Shown here piece after piece: positions 20,986-33,617 of a stretch of DNA of 64,000 nucleotides. Numbering within the stretch: the stretch's first letter is position 1; the number at the start of each line of letters is the position of its first letter. Origin of the DNA: Pseudoips prasinana (taxonomy: Eukaryota; Arthropoda; Insecta; Lepidoptera; Nolidae); the NCBI GenBank assembly GCA_951640165.1, contig OX621253.1, forward strand, positions 10,000,001-10,064,000. Reading direction: 5' to 3'. The notes below the pieces were generated by a model. The model saw only the letters and a program-made list of their open reading frames with translations. It did not search any database and was not told the DNA's origin. Both the position numbers and the translations under genes were made by a program.

Positions 20986-22261
20986 AATAGCAAGTAAATA
21001 TTATACGTCTAATCTATTCATTTGATCACCATTGTCATTCACTAAAATAAAATTCCTCTACGGACAGTTCATTCAACATGCCTTAATTAAAAGGCTTGTT
21101 GTCGGTTTGTTTACTAAAACGTGTAATGTCGGTGTAAATGGTTTTGATACATGGTATTCATCAGAGTGTTTCCCAGGGCTCAGACAATGGGCAGCCACTC
21201 TACAAAGGGTTTTGTTAAGCGTAAGACCTCTGGTATTAGGAGGGCCGGTATAAGTATTAAGCATTCTGCGGGTTCTATAAAGCCACGGATTTATCTTGTT
21301 ATAGATATCGTTTTATTACGACGTTTACTGTTCTCCTATAAGCCATTCTTTGATTCTGATTTACAAGTTTAATAAATCAACATATAATTTTAAAAAATAA
21401 CTTGTAGAAGGACGGCGCGCTTAACATGAGAAGCAAAGCTTTTTTACGTAAAAATAAATAAAATTAAAGTGTTTGTTTTTAGTATTTATAATAACAGCAT
21501 AGGAAAGCACAAACGTCTTTCTATTTGTCTGCCTATTAATTCCGGCGAATCTCTTAAACGGTAGTATCGATTTTGACGGGATTTTAAACTGGCAAAAAGT
21601 TAATGTTATAAGAAGTTACATACTATACTAGCTTTCGTCCGCGACTTCGCACACGTAAATTTTTATACCCTATTAAAGTTAATTTGGGAATAGTACTTTT
21701 TTCTGGATGAATCCAATTGCCTTGTTCTGAACCCCTACAAGCGTGTATGCTTTACTTTACGGTTGAGTTGAAGAACAAATTTCTATTCGCAGTAAATCGG
21801 AAGACAAAAACTAAAACAGAACACCATATCGCTGCCGCCTTTAAATCAGACACCGTTATTGGTTCGGGTGTTACTTTCATCCAATGTCATAGACCAAAGA
21901 TAAGTTAATGAGCACTTGTTATATTAAAATTGTTTTGGCAGAGTCACAGCGCCAGCTGACAAGAGAAAGGGCTCTAACATTCACCGTATCGTTATAAAAG
22001 TGAAATTCACCCAAATTATAACGATAACCCCGTTAATTATGTTCAAGCAAATTGAATAGAAAATTAAAAAGATATCGATCGTTAAATAAAATACGGTATA
22101 GAACGGCTAAACGATGCCTCAGGTTAGAATAATCCGTGCCCTAACCGGAGTTAACGCTAACTGAATACTGCAAGACAATAATTAAATTAAAAACTCTATG
22201 TTTCCTAATTATTTCCATTATTTTCAAAAGATTATATTCTGAACATAATATTAATTTAATA
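20986..22261. other. Unassigned, with Helitron-like scraps
   Basis: 21485-21660 contains TCCGGCGAATCTCTTAAACG, TTTTGACGGGATTTTAAACT and an antisense ACTAGCTTTCGTCCGCGACT, parts of the Helitron-like type seen at 51050-51264. The frames at 21032-21372 have no motif that I recognise. Confidence 0.45.
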
Positions 22262-22390
22262 TCACAGCATCAGCCTGATATTATCCACTCCCCCAATGGT
22301 TTCTAGAACGTTTCCATTTGGAGGGGCTTGGCATGGTCACCGCGCTTGGCATGCGAGTTGGCGACCTCAGTTAGGTGGTAGCTATTACAC
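22262..22390 (+). repeat. Interspersed repeat F
   Basis: ATCAGCCTGATATTATCCAC, GTTTCCATTTGGAGGGGC and GTCACCGCGCTTGGCAT match 36420-36510, and ACCTCAGTTAGGTGG matches 36780-36795. Confidence 0.75.
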
Positions 22391-23006
22391 AGGTGACGAT
22401 ACTGCCCGTACAAATGTACATATAGGTGTTACATTTAATAAGTTACGTTTCACAAGTATTACAATATAGATGAATAGATAACATTAACAAGAATAGTTAA
22501 AAAAATCTATTTAAATGTTGTTGTTTCTTCAGAGTTAAAAGTATACATTTTAATACTTTTAACTTTAATTTCTGCCAATATTAAATGCAATGTTTGCACG
22601 ATTTTAATGGATTGACATTGGTCGAGTAGTCTCTAAAATTAGTAAACAATGGTGTCGGTGACAGGTCGCTGCATGGAGCTTAAGTCATCTATCATAGTTC
22701 GCAGCAAAAACTTCATGACACAGTTCTGGTATGAATAGAACTCTAGGTTTATGGTACGTTTTGCGGTAAGCATCTGGTGAGAAGATGTTTTAATGCTTCT
22801 CGCAACTTGTTATTAACGAACGGATACATTTCACATTTTCACCCCGACGACATAAACTATTTAATGTCTTTGGCACCATTTGAAGTCATAACCTAGTAAA
22901 CCTATCTTATAACAGTTTCAAAACTTATACGCTTGCAAGAGCTTTGATGGTCTGCAATTTATCCGTATTAAAATCACAAGAAATTTATATTCGATGATAA
23001 TATTCT
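22391..23006. other. Unassigned AT-rich DNA
   Basis: Nothing recognisable. Confidence 0.5.
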
Positions 23007-23228
23007 ATGGACTTGCCATCGAGTGCCAGAAGAAAGACATTATGGAATGGAACCTTGCCAGCGAGAAAAAAACAAAATGGTCGTGAAATAATGAGATGGA
23101 AAGATGGTTTGACCAACCGGATGGAAAAGATTAGCCAGCGACAGAAAAATCTGGAAGGAGTTAGGGGATGTCTAAGTCGACGAACATCTAATAAGAAGAA
23201 AATTGAAATTAAATGCGAAAGTTTATAA
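23007..23228 (+). pseudogene. Possible RTE/BovB-type LINE C-terminus
   Basis: A 73-codon frame with KKQNGREIMRWKDGLTNR resembles the RRGRPxMRWxDDI region near the C-terminus of RTE-like polymerases, followed by a decayed LEGVRGCLSRR. Short and degraded. Confidence 0.45.
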
Positions 23229-23994
23229 GCATGGATGTAAGGACTTACTCTTTGACACAAAATTACCGAATGGATTTTCATGAAACTTAAGAACGAAAGT
23301 TTAAAGTGGGTAACGCGGGCACAGGTAGTTTATTATATTATTAAAGTAATTTAATTTGTTTGGTGAATAAAGGCTTTATCTATCAAGTTACAGCGAACAA
23401 GGAAAAGTTATTGCTTGTTCGCCGAAAGTTCATGTCAGATGGAATAGTAAACTGTGCGTGATTAAGGCCGGCAGACCTTTCCAGCTTCCTTTTCGCCGCT
23501 TATCACCTTAATTGTTTAACCCTGATCAGTGATAGCGTTTGGTTTAGCTCTTAATACAACACAGAGTTAGATAGAGTTTAAAATGACGTGGTAACTATTA
23601 TACCATTGTCCAATTAAGGGTTAAAAAGTAAAGTAAGCATAGTTCAAACAACTACCTACCCCGTGATAATTCAAAACTTACATGACCGGAAAATACGTAG
23701 TACTAGATATTCATCTCTAAAAAGGTCGTAGGGTTAATTGGAGTTGAAGCAAAGAAAATAATTATGCTCAGGTGGGGATACTTTGACGTATTAACCTGAG
23801 GAATGATGGTGCTGACCCACAAATCATGGGTCACTTTAATCATCGCTTGACAATAGCTTCCTTATATGGACGCTACTTATAAAATATATTCGTAGTTAAG
23901 TTCTGGGTGGATTCAATATTGTTGCTATCGTTTTGCTAAGAATAAGACTGACCATCGTACAAGAAAAGAGGCTTATGTCAGGGAAAATACTCTA
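23229..23994. other. Unassigned
   Basis: A small hairpin (GCGAACAAGG/CTTGTTCGC, 23394-23423) and GTGGGTAACGCGGGCACAGG near 23310, a Helitron-like end scrap. Nothing else. Confidence 0.45.
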
Positions 23995-24140
23995 GTAATA
24001 TATTATTAGAACCGTAAGACATAGCGACGGCAGACCCCTTACAAGATGGACCGATGATCTTGTGAGCTATAGACTGGCAAATGTGGAGATCTTTGGGGAG
24101 GCCTTTATCCAGAAAAGGATGTCTTTCGATTTAAATGACA
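23995..24140 (+). mobile_element. RTE-type LINE tail fragment
   Basis: CGACGGCAGACCCCTTACAA, GATGGACCGATGATCTTGTG and GGGGAGGCCTTTATCCAG match the 41520-41680 copy. Confidence 0.7.
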
Positions 24141-24659
24141 ATTATATAATTAGAAGACTACAAGAGCATTGGTTTTAGCAAGGAATGACACGAATATCAT
24201 AATCATAAGATAATATTCGCGACTCCTACAGAACCTAAGTGTTGTTTTAAGCTCATTTGGTTGTTGCTAGGGTACAGGTCATAAGGAGCGGGATCTTTGT
24301 TTTTACCCTGACAACAAGCTGTCTATTTCGAGCCTCACGTTGTATTTATAGAACAATAGGACATCGCACTTTACGAGACCCCATCTATTTTGAGTTAAAG
24401 TTGCGGTATTGTTCTGCGGAGTGCGCCTGCCGCTATCCTTGTTAATTGTGTTCCTAGAATAAACAAACTGTCACTCATACATACAAAAGCAGTACTGAAT
24501 TTGCTAAGCAATTTACTATACGATATTGAAATATTAGCGATCTTCAATGCAACGTTAGTGATTTTAAATAAGTATAAAACCTTAGTTTCTCATTACGTGT
24601 CTATCAGCAATACCGTTACGCCAGAGCTCATTGAGTCCTTTATTTTTCCGCTGACACAA
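24141..24659. other. Unassigned
   Basis: Nothing recognisable. The frame at 24257-24445 has no motif. Confidence 0.45.
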
Positions 24660-24842
24660 TCGTGAGAAATTTTCAACATCAGCTGAAAGCCGCCCACTAC
24701 TGGACAAAGGCGTCACCCAAATATCTCCACAATTGACGGTCTTGTGCTACTCGCATTCAGCGGCTTCTAGCGACCGTTACAAGATCATCGATAAATCTTG
24801 TAGGGGGCCTGCCCACGCTGCGTCTTCCGGTCCACCAAGGTA
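24660..24842 (-). mobile_element. RTE-type LINE tail fragment
   Basis: The reverse strand gives, in a short frame, PWWTGRRSVGRPPTRFIDDL, the RTE C-terminal signature, followed by tail text matching GCCGCTGAATGCGAGTAGC. Confidence 0.75.
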
Positions 24843-25829
24843 GAACTGCAGGGAAGAACGTAATGAACGGAACTATACCGTACGAACTATGCACCTTATA
24901 AAATTTGTATATGACGACAAAAAATGAACACTCAAAGTGTGTAAACATTGATCGCAACATCGCATAATTGTTTACTTCCTCATTAAGAAAACCACTCTGG
25001 CTTTCTGATAAACCATCTGGTAGGAAATAACTTTGATCTTAAGGATCGTGTTTAATGTTCATCATCGCGCATCATTAACATCTTTCAATAACAGTAATGG
25101 AAATACATTAGAAACGCCTTTATTCGTTGGAAAACGATGTCTGTTGCATACATTCAGTCATTCGATTCTTAGTCAAGAAACTGGTGGACTATAAGGTAAG
25201 GTGCATAATAAGCTAGTGACGTTACCCCTTTGAATGGCAAGGCTTACCTATGCGTTGGCCGAGGTACGTGCCAGCTCTCGGATCACCAGAGTGTTCCACA
25301 AGACGTCTAGACCGCGCTCCTGGAACCCCAGGACCCATTGTTTTGACCCTACAGCTACATCACCGCCTGGACTCCAACTAAATCCTCATAGGATGAAATT
25401 TTGCAATATGATAAAGTATCAAGCATTCAATTTATTTTCACCAATATGGTTTTATTGGACCTTATCACCTTCAAAATAAGGCCTCATTTTCTATTCGATT
25501 GTTGTTATGATTAGTGGTTGAAGTTAGTACTGACGCCGTTATTTATGACCTTACTTCTGATTTAGTAATGTTTATGATTCAATAAAGTTTTTAACTTGTA
25601 CTACGTATCACAGATTAATGTTAAAAACTCGCTTAGTAAATTTATACTCGACTAACAAATTACTCTATTAAAAACAATCTATTGCGAGGTTTTCATACAA
25701 AAACACCGACCATGTAAGAGTCGCACCCGAAACATCAAGAGACCATAGTTATTTATTATTTCTTACTTTATTTTATTACTAGTTGTTATAGTGACCATAG
25801 GTATAAGTACACTGTGAAAATTCCCAGTC
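24843..25829. other. Unassigned
   Basis: No motif in the frame at 25234-25479. AT-rich otherwise. Confidence 0.45.
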
Positions 25830-25985
25830 TACAAACACCGAGTCGACCCGTGACCACGGCTGGTGCAATCCATGCCGAAACGTCGGGTAACTTAAAGGTA
25901 ATGGTTTGCCTTAAATTGTTATGGCGATTGAGACCCGTGTCCACAATACATAAAAATGAGTCTACAAACAGCCAGACAGATGTGA
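25830..25985 (+). repeat. Interspersed repeat with CCGAAACGTCGGG core
   Basis: CCGAAACGTCGGG and TAAAGGTAATGGTTTGCC, GAGACCCGTGTCCACAATAC form a block that I recall as repetitive in arthropod genomes. Only one copy is evident here. Class unknown. Confidence 0.4.
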
Positions 25986-27144
25986 CAGTGGGGGCTTAGT
26001 AATAGGGTTCCTTTGAACCTTCAGGTACGGAACTCTAAAGGCCGCTTCGTTTCCTTAACTAACGTTGGCGCCACGCCGGCGAACAGACTATATACGTAAT
26101 AAAGACGTTATCAAAGTCTTTATTTACGTAAAGAGGGGTGTTTTGGTAGTTCAAATGTATTCACTGTTGTAGCATTATCAGTAATGTAGAAAACTCGCAG
26201 CAGCAAGAGGTACTCTGTAACGAGATCTAGGGAGACCTTTACAATGATAACACACATATTAAACACCAATCACTTATTTTATTGAAAATATAATAAAACT
26301 AGATTTCACAATGTATTCTTTAGCACTCCATTTTTATAACTATTGACAAACATCACTCAAACGTAAAATTATGCTTTTTATTTAATTCGAATTCTATTTC
26401 TAACTTTAAAAGCTATGTTCAGCTATTTTAATAAAATGACCAGAGTTAGCTATCTTCTCAAAAGAGGTTTTATTCTATAGGAGGGTAGGTAATATCATTA
26501 CAGTTACTAACCATATTATCGTCTTGTATCACCTTATACGTAGGTATACATACTATAAGTGAGTGAGAGAAACGTAACTTACTACCGTAATCAGCCGTCA
26601 ATGGAAAAAGAAAACAGAAAATGTTTTTGATGGCATGTGAAGTCTGCCAACCCACATTAGGTGTACGCGGCATGGTGAACTGTGATATGCCATAGCCTAC
26701 CATTTCTCATGCTTAGAAGAGCCCTGTTTGAGTTATTTTGAATGGCTAAACAGAGTTTAATAAATCATATCGACAAACCATTTCAATCAAACTATTCCAG
26801 ATGAAAACAAAGCATTGAAATCGGTCTATCCATTTGGCAGTTACGAAGCTACATAGGCACAATACAAAGAAAGACACACCTACATAGGCTACAAAGCTAT
26901 TTATAGCTAATAATAGCCTTTTTTGTGTCAGGTTTTAAGTAAATAAAAGACAAGTGCTTAATGCTACCAACTCCTTTCCACACAGACCTAGTGTGATAAA
27001 AAATTATGGAGGCCAGGCCTGAAGCGGTCATGAGATCGAAACTAAAAAATCTTTGTTACCGTAAGACCAAAAAAATATATTCATTCTTAAATCCAGTTTT
27101 CATTGAATGGACTCCCTAAAAGGAGAGAACAAATAAAAACGTTC
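25986..27144. other. Unassigned AT-rich DNA
   Basis: Includes a weak hairpin (CGTAATAAAGAC/GTCTTTATTTACG, 26095-26131). The frame at 26470-26703 (-) is motif-less. Confidence 0.45.
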
Positions 27145-27195
27145 TGTGTCGTCGCCGCGGCGAGCGCGGCGCAAGCGCACTATATAGGCGACCAC
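27145..27195 (+). promoter_or_regulatory. GC-rich patch followed by a TATA-like box (tentative)
   Basis: GTCGTCGCCGCGGCGAGCGC and GGCGCAAGCGCAC abut CTATATAGG in otherwise AT-rich DNA. No coding sequence is visible downstream, so promoter function is a guess. Confidence 0.2.
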
Positions 27196-28360
27196 ACGGA
27201 TGGGCTATGTGCCGTAATTTTAGTAGTGATGCAGTATTTGTCTTATTCTTAGAGTATAAAGATATACAGTTATTCTACCTATACTGTACGACTTACTCGC
27301 AATATGCTTTTGTTGCAGTAAGGGTGGGTAATTACATCTTCAGATTTATCTTTAGATGGGCATCTATAAGAACTACGGTCCATTAGCAAAGACGAATGTA
27401 CTCATGTTCAAACAACTTTAAATAGTATTGTTTTGTATTGCTAAATTTACTCATTCAATTACTAAATTTTTGCTATTTTGTTTTCACTAGGGAAATAAAT
27501 TGCGGGTGCTTTACAAATACACAATTCTCATATAGCTCAGAACTATAATTAGTGGTTTGTCACGGTCAAGTATCGAAGCCAAACCAACGAGAAGTTTACC
27601 ATAACCACTCCACCACACGTGCAGTCATAATTATGCTACGGCTGGTCTGTATCGGTTGTATTCAGATGCTCCGTCACTTGTACCCAAAAATCCTGTTACT
27701 ATAGACTATGGGGTATCTATTTATTTATTTACTACAGATATCTTTTTGCTAACAGATAATTCCAAGCACAATAAGTGATAAAATCATAATAATTTATATT
27801 CATAATCTATAGGTACTTAGCTAATTTATTAACCATGTTAAAAATTTTCTAATATTATGGATATACTACATAATATTAGAAAAAGAAAATCGTAATAAGA
27901 AGTTACTGTATACTGCTCTCAATAGTCAATGCCTCAATGTGACGTCCTGCAACGGTTAGGAATGCATTTTCCGTGCATGAGAATATATCTATAGTTGAGT
28001 CATTCTCGATATCATTGATATAGCGAACTGCGCGGGACAGAGGTGTCTATGAATCCATAACAACTGACGTCATATGTCAACATAGCGTGTTCTTTATCTA
28101 ATATGACATTAAAAGCTTATAAGAATAACGAATAGAAAGGGCACTTTGCGCTCATACTTGTGCCAAAGGAGCGTCCTCCGATCCTCAATCGGATGAGAAG
28201 CCCACATGTTTTCGTGTTAACGGAGGGCGACTGTTGCACAAAAACTAACTTTCAGAAAATTACCCTCTCATGTATCCTCATGGCAGTAACCACCTAGAGT
28301 CGCGGTTCGAACCCTAAAGGCTGCCCTCCGGTGTGGGTACTTAGCTTGTAGTTTTATTTC
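27196..28360. other. Unassigned AT-rich DNA
   Basis: Decayed tRNA-like text near 27560-27620 (GTATCGAAGCCAAACC, AACCACTCCACCACACG). A short dyad (TTTTCTAATATTATGGATATACTACATAATATTAGAAAA) at 27844-27882. Nothing else. Confidence 0.4.
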
Positions 28361-28600
28361 ACCATAGCCTAGTTGGTAGTGCTCCTGCCTACGAAACTGG
28401 TGGTCCTGGGTTCGAATCCCGGTAAGTGCAAATATTTGTGTGATGAGCACGAATATTTGTTTCTGAGTCATGGATGTTTTCTATGTATATATGTATTTAT
28501 CTATCTATATAAGTATGTATATCGTCGCCTGGTACCCATAGCACAAGCTTTGCTTAGTTTGGGGCTAGGATGATCATTGTCCCCAGATATCTGCTAGACC
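28361..28600 (+). mobile_element. tRNA-derived SINE, family B2
   Basis: Head CACCATAGCCTAGTTGGTAG carries a good A box, and GGTTCGAATCCC is the B box. The body (TGATGAGCACGAATATTTG) and 3' part (GCTTTGCTTAGTTTGGGGC) are shared with 36900-37140. Confidence 0.85.
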
Positions 28601-29353
28601 GCATCCAGTGAAGCAGTGAAAGCCTCCTATGATAACCGTAAATATCATGTCAAAAATATATACTTGTGTACTATATCCCGCGTGGATAGTTAGTTTCCAT
28701 TAAGACTGGCGTCCATGCCCGAAATACGACCAGAAGAACTTTAAATATATATATATATGTAAATGAATGTTTGTCTGTATGTCTTTTATAGAATCGTAAA
28801 CTATGCATTTGATCACGTGATGATCTTCAGCAAAGGATTGTGCATGAGCCCCGGAAAATTTCTGAGTTGATACGACCAATCTCCGACAGATAGCGCCACT
28901 ATCATAAGAATTTTTTTTTTATTTTATTTAGTAGCATAGCAACGCGCATAGCTATTATTTATATAACGCTATTCAACAAATCCAACTCAACACAACAAAG
29001 GACAAACTGAACAGTGCACACACGAAATACCCTTCTAACCGTACAATATACCACAAAAAACAATAATTCGAGGCAAAGTAAGCTACGTCATCGCCACCAT
29101 AAAACGTGAAACGATTCCCATTGCTGTACGGGAATTTAATAGGACCTGCCTCACTGTTGGGCCTTCGCCTTCACAATGGTGTAATTATCTAACTGATCAA
29201 AGGACCGGCCAGGATACTGCGACTGTACAGGAGGTTCTACTTTACAAAGGATCGTTTAAATGTGTTTAGTTTGGAAATAAAATAGATTAATTTTTATTAC
29301 CATCAGGAGATAGAGATGTTGCATAGGTTTAGTAGTTTAGTTATAAGTTATTA
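28601..29353. other. Unassigned with Helitron-like scrap
   Basis: 28745-28945 (ATGTTTGTCTGTATGTC, TGAGCCCCGGAAAATTTCTG, AGCATAGCAACGCGCATAG) looks like a decayed Helitron-like or related element. The rest is featureless. Confidence 0.4.
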
Positions 29354-29400
29354 TATATATATAAAATAATATCCTGGGACATTATTCCCACACGGCCTAA
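29354..29400 (-). mobile_element. SINE family B 3' fragment
   Basis: ATAATATCCTGGGACATTAT then CACACGGCC, the antisense SINE end only. Confidence 0.65.
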
Positions 29401-29504
29401 TGTTAATAATGTTCCCAGTTAGTTTAGTTATTAGTTTCTTAACGATTCGATTAGATTATAATTATGTAGTTATCTTAAAATAATAATAATAATGTTTTGG
29501 CTGC

Positions 29505-29765
29505 TTGGTTAGCTGAGTTTCGCCCATGACGCCGCGACGGCCAGTCTCAGTAGAGATTATCCAACTGCGCGCGACATATTATAGTGCACAGGCGTGTACA
29601 CAAACATAGGAGCACTTTCTATGCCATCACTCTCATGATCCGATGGGTCGCCTAGCGGCACGACTGGAAAGAAGTCAGGTATAGGACCGACGGCTTTACG
29701 TGCTCTCCGAGACACGAGGGTATAATACCACCAACTCCCAGACTTCGGGACTTAATTTTAATGAA
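29505..29765 (-). mobile_element. tRNA-derived SINE, family D (lacks head)
   Basis: GGCCAGTCTCAGTAGAGATT, ATATTATAGTGCACAGG and GACCGACGGCTTTACGTGC match 50385-50590. The tRNA-like head found in the other copies is missing. Confidence 0.7.
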
Positions 29766-30165
29766 CTGTTAGCACTCGACGGAGAGAAAGCAGCGAAAAT
29801 CTAACGTCATAGCCTTCAGAAGTGACAGTAAGCTGTTTACAAAACAGATACTAGTATTTACACTACAGCATTTCATTACTGCCCCTGTCTAGATTGTATA
29901 CATTCTGCACGACAGGACACTCCAAACAACATCCGTATAAAATAAACAGCTATCTCCATTATCTTTACTTTCATACCATAGACTTAATTAAGATGCTCAT
30001 CTAGATTAGGCCTAGACAAGTAATACCGAGTTATGCCTTAAATAGTTTATAGCTTAACGGGAATTTACAACAATAGTCTGTATTTCACATTTACATATAT
30101 TGTATAGAAGCTGATTACACTTATAAATGGAGTCTAGATAATAACGTGGATTAAATTTGTTTTAC
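29766..30165. other. Unassigned
   Basis: Nothing recognisable. Confidence 0.45.
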
Positions 30166-30590
30166 TCAAGATTAATCCACGCTGGGCGACAACGAATATT
30201 ACTACTCTCTCTCATCCCATTGGGCGCGTCGAAGTTATCAAACCAGAGAACGGTCAACAGGGTTTTTTATTTATTTATACTTATTGCACAAAACTGTACA
30301 AAGGCGGAGTTAATGCCAAAAGGCAATCTCTCCCAGTCAACCTTAGGGTGATGCAAAGATAATATGGTAGGTGCACTATAGACCAAGTGTAATAAAAAAT
30401 ACTAAAATACTTGACAAGTACTATAAAATACAATCGTATAAATACAATAGTTACATAACTACACACTATAATATAAATACATAAATATAGGTTTCTCAGG
30501 GTTTGGATTATAACTATCATACCGCGATCGTCAATCCGTCTGCCAAGCGAGGCGAATATAGCATAGCACCGATTCATATGTTACATACAT
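30166..30590 (+). mobile_element. RTE-type 3' repeat split by a LINE tail
   Basis: 30175-30257 (CTCATCCCATTGGGCGCGTC) and 30505-30580 (ACCGCGATCGTCAATCCGTC) are the two halves of the repeat at 8186-8425. Between them lies an insertion at 30266-30496 flanked by CAGGGTTT at 30258-30265 and 30497-30504. Confidence 0.75.
30266..30496 (-). mobile_element. LINE 3' end insertion with 8-bp target duplication
   Basis: Starts TTTATTTATTTATACTTATT (antisense tail) and includes CAATCTCTCCCAGTCAACC, a block I recall from lepidopteran LINE tails. Bounded by perfect CAGGGTTT repeats. Confidence 0.7.
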
Positions 30591-31064
30591 ATATAGCTTT
30601 TACATACAGCGTAAAAAAATCCATAAGCCGCTAAAACTCATCTTTCATTCATATTACTACTAATAATAAAGTAAAAAAAACATGCTATGTAATTATTATT
30701 ATGATATTCATTTTTATAATACTAATAAAAATGTGATACTAATAGTTTATACTATTGTAGTTAGTTGTAGTTGGTTTGGCTAACCTTTTCAATCCCATAA
30801 GGAGATTATCGTCAAAGTAAAAGCCTCCAGATTTCCGTCTCCCTCACATTGATGGATAGCTACTCCCAACTTGACCATAAGTATTAATTTTAATTTCTTC
30901 AGCAACAAGTATTAATTACGTAGGTTGTCACTTATCAAATACAATCAAGATTCAATAATAACTACTATCATCATATCATCATGTTTGGACGAGAATATTG
31001 CCTGAAATATATTTTAATCGTCTTTATTATTGAAATAATGCAATAGGTAAGTTTACGTTTTCGA
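30591..31064. other. Unassigned AT-rich DNA
   Basis: Nothing recognisable. Confidence 0.5.
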
Positions 31065-31195
31065 CGGGCCTGTTTGACAAATGCCTGCTTATCACGCCGG
31101 TGGTCGTGGGTTCGATTCCCACCCAGGACAGATATTTGTGTGCATGAACACGTCTATTTGTCCTAAGTCTGGGTGTATGTATATAAGTATGTATG
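31065..31195 (+). mobile_element. SINE family B, head half only
   Basis: CGGGCCTGTTTGACAAATGC, B box GGTTCGATTCC, ends at GGGTGTATGTATATAAGTATG. The 3' half is absent. Confidence 0.8.
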
Positions 31196-31814
31196 GACAA
31201 TTACAAGTTTGGTACTTTACTTCACAACCAAATGTTGTCTAATTAAAAAAATATGTATGGCCCATATCATAATATTGAGAGGGTAACAAGAAAAACATCG
31301 TAAATTACATGCTACCTACATCTAACTTAGTATAAACATGACATCTACAAGTTGTTCTCAATGATACATATCGTGCAGATAAGCTATGTTGGCAACCTGC
31401 TGGCTTTTACCAATACGGCCATAAAAACATGTTATCGGCTGATCTACTGACTTGACGTTGGGTCATAGGTGAACAGAAACTTAATATACCGATGTTTCTA
31501 CTTGGACTATCGCAGGAATAAATCAAGACAACCAATACTAACACTTCTAAACACGTCAATCATTTCGTAAGATGTCATGGCGTGACATTGCTATGCGAGA
31601 ATAATTTAGCAGATAATTGGGTGTTAGAACTGATTTTGCAGACAAAATGCAGTCGACTCTACATCAGTGGATACATGTGAATTACAAAAACCGCTTTTAC
31701 TGCCTACGTATTAAAAATGCTACCAATTCCGAGTTTGTTTTTATCGACGCACGTGGGAAATTTACGGCTTAAACAGAAAAAAATGTGTCAAAACCTGCGA
31801 TTGATTGTTTTTTT
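31196..31814. other. Unassigned
   Basis: Nothing recognisable. Confidence 0.45.
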
Positions 31815-31990
31815 TTTGTTCTATGAGAGGGCTACAAACGAGGAGACGTGGGTGCGTTGTCGACTTTTAAGAGTCAGCAAACCTTTCCCTTCACCCCAGC
31901 TCTGGCGACCTTACTTATACGCAGAAACACAACATAAAAATTATTAATGTTACTATTAAGGAATGTCTTCTGTAAGGTGGAGGTACCTTC
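31815..31990 (+). repeat. Interspersed repeat E
   Basis: GGGTGCGTTGTCGACTTTTA, AGAGTCAGCAAACC and AAGGAATGTCTTCTGTAAGG match 35290-35460. Confidence 0.75.
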
Positions 31991-32980
31991 CCAGTCGGGC
32001 TGCTCTTTGAGAGTATCATTGAAATTTGTCCTGTCAATCACTGTTGGCACATTGACGGGATACATAATACAAAAAAAAAAGAAAATAAACATACAATATT
32101 GAACTTTTAAGGAATGTTATACTGTTTTGGCTACATCGGCATCCTGACAATGGTATTAGTTTTATAAGATTTATGTACTTTCAATGTGTCCTAGTTAAGT
32201 TAAAAATGTTGCTACGTTGTATTACGGAGGTGGCAACGTCATTTCATGTACAAAGCCTCCTTAAATAAAATAAAAACATATAAACTTAGCTGATACTGAA
32301 AATAAAGTGGTAATAAAATGAACAAAACACGCTAAATTTAAAAAATCCAACCTCAACGATGATGCAACGGAACCACTCCTTCAAACCTTGGCTTCATTGA
32401 AGTATCTATTCATGAAGGTAGAGATAGAATATACTTTATTGTACACACTAGAACGCAAAAAGAAGTACATTGTATACAAAGAACATAATGTACAACGGGC
32501 GGTCTTATCGCTTTAAGTTATGTTTGCCTTATGTTTTAGGTCTTTATTCTCATTCTATTCTAATTAATAATAAATAAAAAGTGTTATAGTCTCTAATATG
32601 CAAACGTATTTCATTCATAGGCTCTTTACAGACATGCCTAGCGAGGCTATAACAGGTTTTGTAAAACTATATCGCTAATAATCTATTTTATTTAACATAC
32701 TAGAAGAACCGTTTTCCGTAGTAATATAATTGTTAAAACAGACGTGTAAAGTCCTTGTTAAGTCAAATAAAATAAAAGCCCCGTATTTTACTGCATTTTA
32801 TCTTGATTACGTATGCGAACTAGCAACATCCTGTATCGATAACAATCAACGCACTTCAGAACACTTGTAAGCAAGACGAATCCTGGACGATGGACGGTGG
32901 GATACAAAAAACAAGCTCAAGGATAGGGTTGCCTCTTTAAAAACTCCAATAGGATACGGACTCCCAAAACTCTAAACATT
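31991..32980. other. Unassigned AT-rich DNA
   Basis: 32430-32480 (ATACTTTATTGTACACAC, AAGTACATTGTATAC) resembles an antisense LINE tail but is too short to assign. Confidence 0.4.
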
Positions 32981-33114
32981 TACAGACGCCAGCACATCAA
33001 GCTTCTCTGTCAAATTTGTCAAATTTCCCCAATTGAAAGTGCTTTTGTGATAAAGTTCAAAATCTATAAAAGAAATTTGACAGATTGGGGTAGCTGGATG
33101 TGCTGGCGTCTGTA
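32981..33114. mobile_element. MITE family A (copy 3)
   Basis: TACAGACGCCAGCACATC to GATGTGCTGGCGTCTGTA, with both ends perfect. A small change in the left arm (TTCTCTGTCAAATTTG) disrupts the inner stem. Confidence 0.92.
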
Positions 33115-33140
33115 CATTCTGCACACTAACTAGTTAATTT

Positions 33141-33352
33141 ACTAGCTGTGCCCCGCGGTTTTACCCGCGTTAAACTTTATAAAATATGGCCTATGTGTTA
33201 TCCTAACTATAAAAATAAGCCTATGTTCTTTCTCAGGGTCTAGACTATCTGTATACCAAATTTCATTCAAATCCGTTCAGTAGTTTTGGCGTGAAAGAGT
33301 AACAGACAGACAGACAGAGTTACTTTCACGTTTATAATATTAGTTAGGATAA
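33141..33352 (-). mobile_element. Helitron-like element
   Basis: Reads CTAGCTGTGCCCCGCGG (complement of the CTAG end) through GCGTGAAAGAGTAACAGAC to TTTATAATATTAGTTAGGAT. Complete at both ends. Confidence 0.8.
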
Positions 33353-33617
33353 TAGGCATTATTGGTCATAACATTTCGAATTATGAGAAACAGAAGTAGA
33401 TGTAACACGATCTGAAGATGTTCCAATGTTTCCTTAAATGTAGATACAGTTTGTAAAATGACAACCCTATCTATGACTAGGAATCCAATGACACGCCCCG
33501 CTTCTAATCGTGTACGCACCGAGACTAAAATATGGAATGAAGGCTATTAGATGATACAATTTTGAGATGGATTATAATGATAGTTGGGTAGGATAATATC
33601 ATGCGTTTCGAGAAATT

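Noticed and set aside
22985..23281. Antisense 98-codon frame
   Set aside because: It overlaps the plus-strand RTE-like fragment and is its shadow.
25830..25885. Hammerhead ribozyme near CCGAAACGTC
   Set aside because: The required CTGATGA core would have to be CTGGTGC here, which changes essential bases, and no closing stems fit.
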